NCBI GenBank assembly: GCA_002899765.1
Contig: PPDH01000003.1
Span: 1 to 64,000 of the forward strand
Length of the DNA: 64,000 nucleotides
Reading direction: 5' to 3'
Source: Sulfurimonas sp.
GTDB taxonomy: Bacteria; Campylobacterota; Campylobacteria; Campylobacterales; Sulfurimonadaceae
A program made the translations under genes and the position numbers. This document shows, in pieces, positions 60,590 to 64,000 of the stretch. The first letter of the stretch is position 1. Each line of letters starts with the position of its first letter. The notes beneath the pieces were generated by a model. It did not search any database, was not told the origin of the DNA, and saw only the letters and a list, made by a program, of their open reading frames with translations.

Positions 60590-63466
60590 GTGGATGAGAC
60601 TTTTATGTTGACTACAAGTAGCGACGATGTTTTAAACGGAACAGCACTTAATGACTTATTTGATGGATCTCAAGTAGATACATTACAAACAGGTGATATT
60701 ATCTTAGATTCAACATCTACAGATGCTGATATCTTAAACGCTACAGTTACAGTTAGTGATTCTGCTGCAAGAATCCAAAATATTGAAACATTAAATATCA
60801 CAGGTAAAATTGTTGATACAGGAATTGACTTAACTAATGTAATAGCTGCAAAAGAATTAAATCTTAATACGGATTATAAAAATGGTACAGCAACAGTAAC
60901 AAATGCTTCCACATTAGCAGTAGAAGAGATTAATGCAGGTGCTAATATCAGAACATTAGAAGTATCAGCAGCAACTTTTGGAACAAGAGATACACTAAAA
61001 ATTGATTCAAATAATGCAGAAGATGTAACACTTGATGGTACAGCTACAGCTTTAAATAATATAGAGCTAACTACTAAAGGTGATGTAACTATTAATACTT
61101 TAGGTGCAAACTCTGAAGTAACAGTAAACTTATCTGATGCAGAAACTTCACTTGATGGGAATAATGCTTTAGCTAACTTAATAGTTAACCAAACTGCTGT
61201 AGATTCTGTTATTACTCTTGATGGTGTTTTAACTACTGCTGCTGCACCTGCTGGTAATGTTAAAACAATAATTAACTCAGACCAAGATGTAACAGTTAAA
61301 TCAGTTAAAGCTAATATTGATGGTACTGCAATGGAATCAACAGGAACAGGTTCTTTAACAGTTAAAATTACTGATGGTTTATCAGCTACAGCTTCAGATA
61401 CAGATCTTAGTTCTGTAAAAGCTGATGTTATTGATTTAAGTGTAAAAGCTGCTGCTGCTGCTGATTCAGCCGTAATAGTAAATGCAAGCTCAAAAGTAAA
61501 AATAAGTGCTGATATGCAGAATACTGCAGCTACTGAGACTTTAAAAATCACTCAGTCATATGATGCTACAGTTACAGATGCAGCTAAACTTTTATCTGCA
61601 ACTCAAGTTGGTGCACTTCAATTAGAAGTTGCTAAGAGTCAAACACTTACTGTTGCAACAGATAACACAACTAAAACATTAATGTTAAATGCTGGTATTG
61701 ATGCAGCTGCAGATGAAGAAGATACAATCACACTTGCAAAACTTGATTTAGCTAAAGATGCTGCTGCTGCAACTGGTTTAATAACTTCAACTGTTTTAGT
61801 AAATGGTGCTGAAGATTTAGAAATAAGTCAATTATCATTTGGTGGAGCAACAACAGGTAAATTTTTCTTAAGTGCAGAAGATATGACAGGAGACTTAACA
61901 ATAAGTGCTCTTTCTGAAGCTGCTACTGCTGCTGATACTGATTTAGAAGCTACAATTATTCTTGGTAAAGGTGATGATTCATTAACTACTGGAACAACTG
62001 GTAAAGGTGTATATACAGTTGAAGGTACATCTGGTACTAACACAATTAATATCTCTGCTGCTGCTGCTGGTTCAAAAGTAACAGGTGGAACAGGTGATGA
62101 TACTATTACTGGTAATGCTGATGGTGCAACACTAAATGGTGGAGCTGGAGATGATACAATCACAACAGGTGTTGGTGTAAATACAGTTGATGGTGGTACA
62201 GGTGATGATACAGTTATCTTAGGTGGAACAGGTGCTGATACAATTACTTTAGGTGCTGGTGCAGATAAAGTTGTTGTTGATTCAGGTACAAATGGTTCAA
62301 ATATTAAAGACTTCGTAACAGGTGAAGATACAATTATCCTTACAGGTGCAGGTGCAGCTATTAATTTATCATCATTAGCTACAGCTCCTACTACAGCAGG
62401 TGTTTATGACTTTGATGGAAGTACAAACTTTAACACAACACTTAAAAATGGTGGTGTTGCTTTAAGTACTAAAGATGTTGCTGATTCAGTACAACTAGGT
62501 TACACAAAAGCTGATGGTACTATGGTAGCGTATACTTTAGCAGCAGATACTACAGTTGTTGCTGGTGATAAAGATGATGTAATCTCAGTTGCTACTAAAA
62601 TGGATAGTACAATTACATCAGGTGATGGTTCAGATACTGTAATTATAGCTATCGGTACAGGTGCAGGTACAGCCTCAAATACTACAATTAGTGACTTTAC
62701 AGTTGGTTCAGATAAAGTTATTGTTACAGGTGTAGCTACAGGTACAGCTACAAACTTAACAGCTATTTCACCAGATGCAGGTAAATATTCAATTGATGGT
62801 GCAACTACTACATTGACTGGACTTACTTTATCAAATGGTGGAACTGCATTCACAGCTACAGACCTTACAACAATGGTACAATTAGGTTATAAAGGTGCTG
62901 CGTTTACAGCAGAAGCAACTGCTGGTACAACAATCACTGGTGGTACATTTGATGATCACCTTGCAGGTGGAACAGCTGGTCAGACTGATGTGTTCAACTT
63001 TATAGATAATGGTGGTATGGATACAATTACTGTGTTCGTAGCAGGTGAAGATGATTTATCATTCGATGCAATGACTGGTATTACTGATACAACTGGTGCA
63101 GTTGTAGGTACTGCAGGAGTAACAGCAGCAGATGGAAAAGTATATGTTATGAGTGATAACACTGTTATTGCTGGTGATACAATTGATTACTCTAAAATAG
63201 GAACAAATGTAGATGGTGTAGAGGTTAAAGTTACAGATGCAAATATTATGGCTGATGTAGCTGCATATATCAGTAACGCTCTTGATAGAGAAGCAGCTGG
63301 TGATTCTTATGTTGCAGTAATTAATGATGTAACAGGTGCAGCTAATGAAGCGTATGCATACTCTGTAGAAGTTAATGCTTCAGGTACAATCACAGCTGAT
63401 GATATTACTTTAATCGGTACTATTACAGCTACTGCAGCAATACTTACAGATGCAGATATTGCATAA
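60590..63466 (+). CDS. S-layer/RTX-like putative type I secretion substrate (958 aa), no DUF4214 N-terminus
   Basis: Starts (GTG) at ETFMLTTSSDDVLNGTALNDLFDG, matching QTFTLTTGTETITGTANNDTINGV in the 1304-aa protein; RTX nonapeptides TGGTGDDTI, NGGAGDDTI, DGGTGDDTV. Confidence 0.78.
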   Translation: MDETFMLTTSSDDVLNGTALNDLFDGSQVDTLQTGDIILDSTSTDADILNATVTVSDSAARIQNIETLNITGKIVDTGIDLTNVIAAKELNLNTDYKNGTATVTNASTLAVEEINAGANIRTLEVSAATFGTRDTLKIDSNNAEDVTLDGTATALNNIELTTKGDVTINTLGANSEVTVNLSDAETSLDGNNALANLIVNQTAVDSVITLDGVLTTAAAPAGNVKTIINSDQDVTVKSVKANIDGTAMESTGTGSLTVKITDGLSATASDTDLSSVKADVIDLSVKAAAAADSAVIVNASSKVKISADMQNTAATETLKITQSYDATVTDAAKLLSATQVGALQLEVAKSQTLTVATDNTTKTLMLNAGIDAAADEEDTITLAKLDLAKDAAAATGLITSTVLVNGAEDLEISQLSFGGATTGKFFLSAEDMTGDLTISALSEAATAADTDLEATIILGKGDDSLTTGTTGKGVYTVEGTSGTNTINISAAAAGSKVTGGTGDDTITGNADGATLNGGAGDDTITTGVGVNTVDGGTGDDTVILGGTGADTITLGAGADKVVVDSGTNGSNIKDFVTGEDTIILTGAGAAINLSSLATAPTTAGVYDFDGSTNFNTTLKNGGVALSTKDVADSVQLGYTKADGTMVAYTLAADTTVVAGDKDDVISVATKMDSTITSGDGSDTVIIAIGTGAGTASNTTISDFTVGSDKVIVTGVATGTATNLTAISPDAGKYSIDGATTTLTGLTLSNGGTAFTATDLTTMVQLGYKGAAFTAEATAGTTITGGTFDDHLAGGTAGQTDVFNFIDNGGMDTITVFVAGEDDLSFDAMTGITDTTGAVVGTAGVTAADGKVYVMSDNTVIAGDTIDYSKIGTNVDGVEVKVTDANIMADVAAYISNALDREAAGDSYVAVINDVTGAANEAYAYSVEVNASGTITADDITLIGTITATAAILTDADIA

Positions 63467-63529
63467 TAACTACTAAGTTATAAAGAAAATTAACTCTTAA
63501 CCCCTCAAAAGGTTAAAAGTTAAAACACT

Positions 63530-63562
63530 AAGCCTTACTTCTTCGGAAGTAGGGCTTTTTTA
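63530..63562 (+). terminator. Rho-independent terminator after the 958-aa gene
   Basis: aagccttacttc-ttcg-gaagtagggctttttt. Confidence 0.85.
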
Positions 63563-63719
63563 ATGCCTAAAATTTACCAATGGGTGGGTGGAGGGAATCA
63601 GATAAATCCACAGCCAACCAATCACGTCTAAAGCCTCCTAAAGCTTATAAATCATTAAATTTTTATAACAATTATGATAAAATAATATAATATATAAGGA
63701 AAAATACCAAAGGACTAAC

Positions 63720-64000
63720 TTGAAAAAAAACACTGATGGATATACTGATAATGTAGACTACACTTATGGCTACTATCCTTTCTGGACACCCTCTAAACTA
63801 AAACTAGCTTGTATCCAAAGAAATATAGAGATACCAACAATTACAAATGCTTGTGAATTAGGCTTCGGTCAAGGTGTGACTATGAATCTATTGGCTTGTA
63901 CAAGTGAAGTAAAATGGTATGGAACAGATTTCAATACTAATCATGCAAACTATGCACAAACACTAGCAGATGATACTAAAAATAATGCTAAAGTGTATAA
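63720..64000 (+). CDS. SAM-dependent methyltransferase-like protein, truncated by window end
   Basis: TTG start; MKKNTDGYTDNVDYTYGYYPFWTPSKLKLACIQRNIEIPTITNACELGFGQGVTMNLLACTSEVKWYGTDFNTNHANYAQ, open to the end. Confidence 0.6.
   Translation, partial: MKKNTDGYTDNVDYTYGYYPFWTPSKLKLACIQRNIEIPTITNACELGFGQGVTMNLLACTSEVKWYGTDFNTNHANYAQTLADDTKNNAKVY

Noticed and set aside
60874-61551. 225-aa - strand ORF (and 61828-62163, 62500-62853)
   Set aside because: Antisense shadows of the 958-aa gene for the same reason.

Overview
The window looks chromosomal and Campylobacterota-like (Sulfurimonas/Sulfuricurvum-type gene content and order; taxonomy is inference). Positions 1-11.8 kb are ordinary core genes: flagellar flgI-flgJ-flgM-flgN-flgK, rsmD, a DnaQ-like exonuclease, murA, hspR-cbpA, htpX and a deaminase. 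From 11.9 to 24.4 kb is an accessory region with three toxin-antitoxin-like pairs, a REP-associated tyrosine transposase (RAYT), a 1304-aa DUF4214 S-layer-like protein, a DUF4214-M10 metalloprotease and dense arrays of a small palindromic repeat. From 23.4 to 28.8 kb is a sapC-sapD-sapE-sapF-like type I secretion locus in the same order as the Campylobacter fetus S-layer export operon. It runs into a GDP-deoxyhexose / ABC-transporter polysaccharide cluster (28.8-42.5 kb), then a GtrA/GtrB-type cassette and an SGNH/MBOAT acetylation pair. From 49.2 to 56.7 kb are tRNA-Thr, a two-component system and a Cus-type RND metal-efflux operon. From 57.0 to 64 kb is tmRNA with an adjacent tyrosine integrase and a second S-layer/RTX gene that lacks the DUF4214 N-terminus. 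The main unexpected signals are: (1) a REP-like palindrome with constant ATTGC/GCAAT arms and swappable cores, inserted in frame inside two protein genes and supplying the C-terminus and stop codon of a third; (2) a transposase-derived ORF with a lost HUH motif running in frame into SapC beside the secretion operon; (3) DUF4214 shared by two putative exported proteins and by a cytoplasmic methyltransferase of the polysaccharide cluster; (4) seven otherwise intact genes each broken by one in-frame stop, most compatible with G:C to T:A changes. All family calls come from reading protein sequences by eye; no searches were run.
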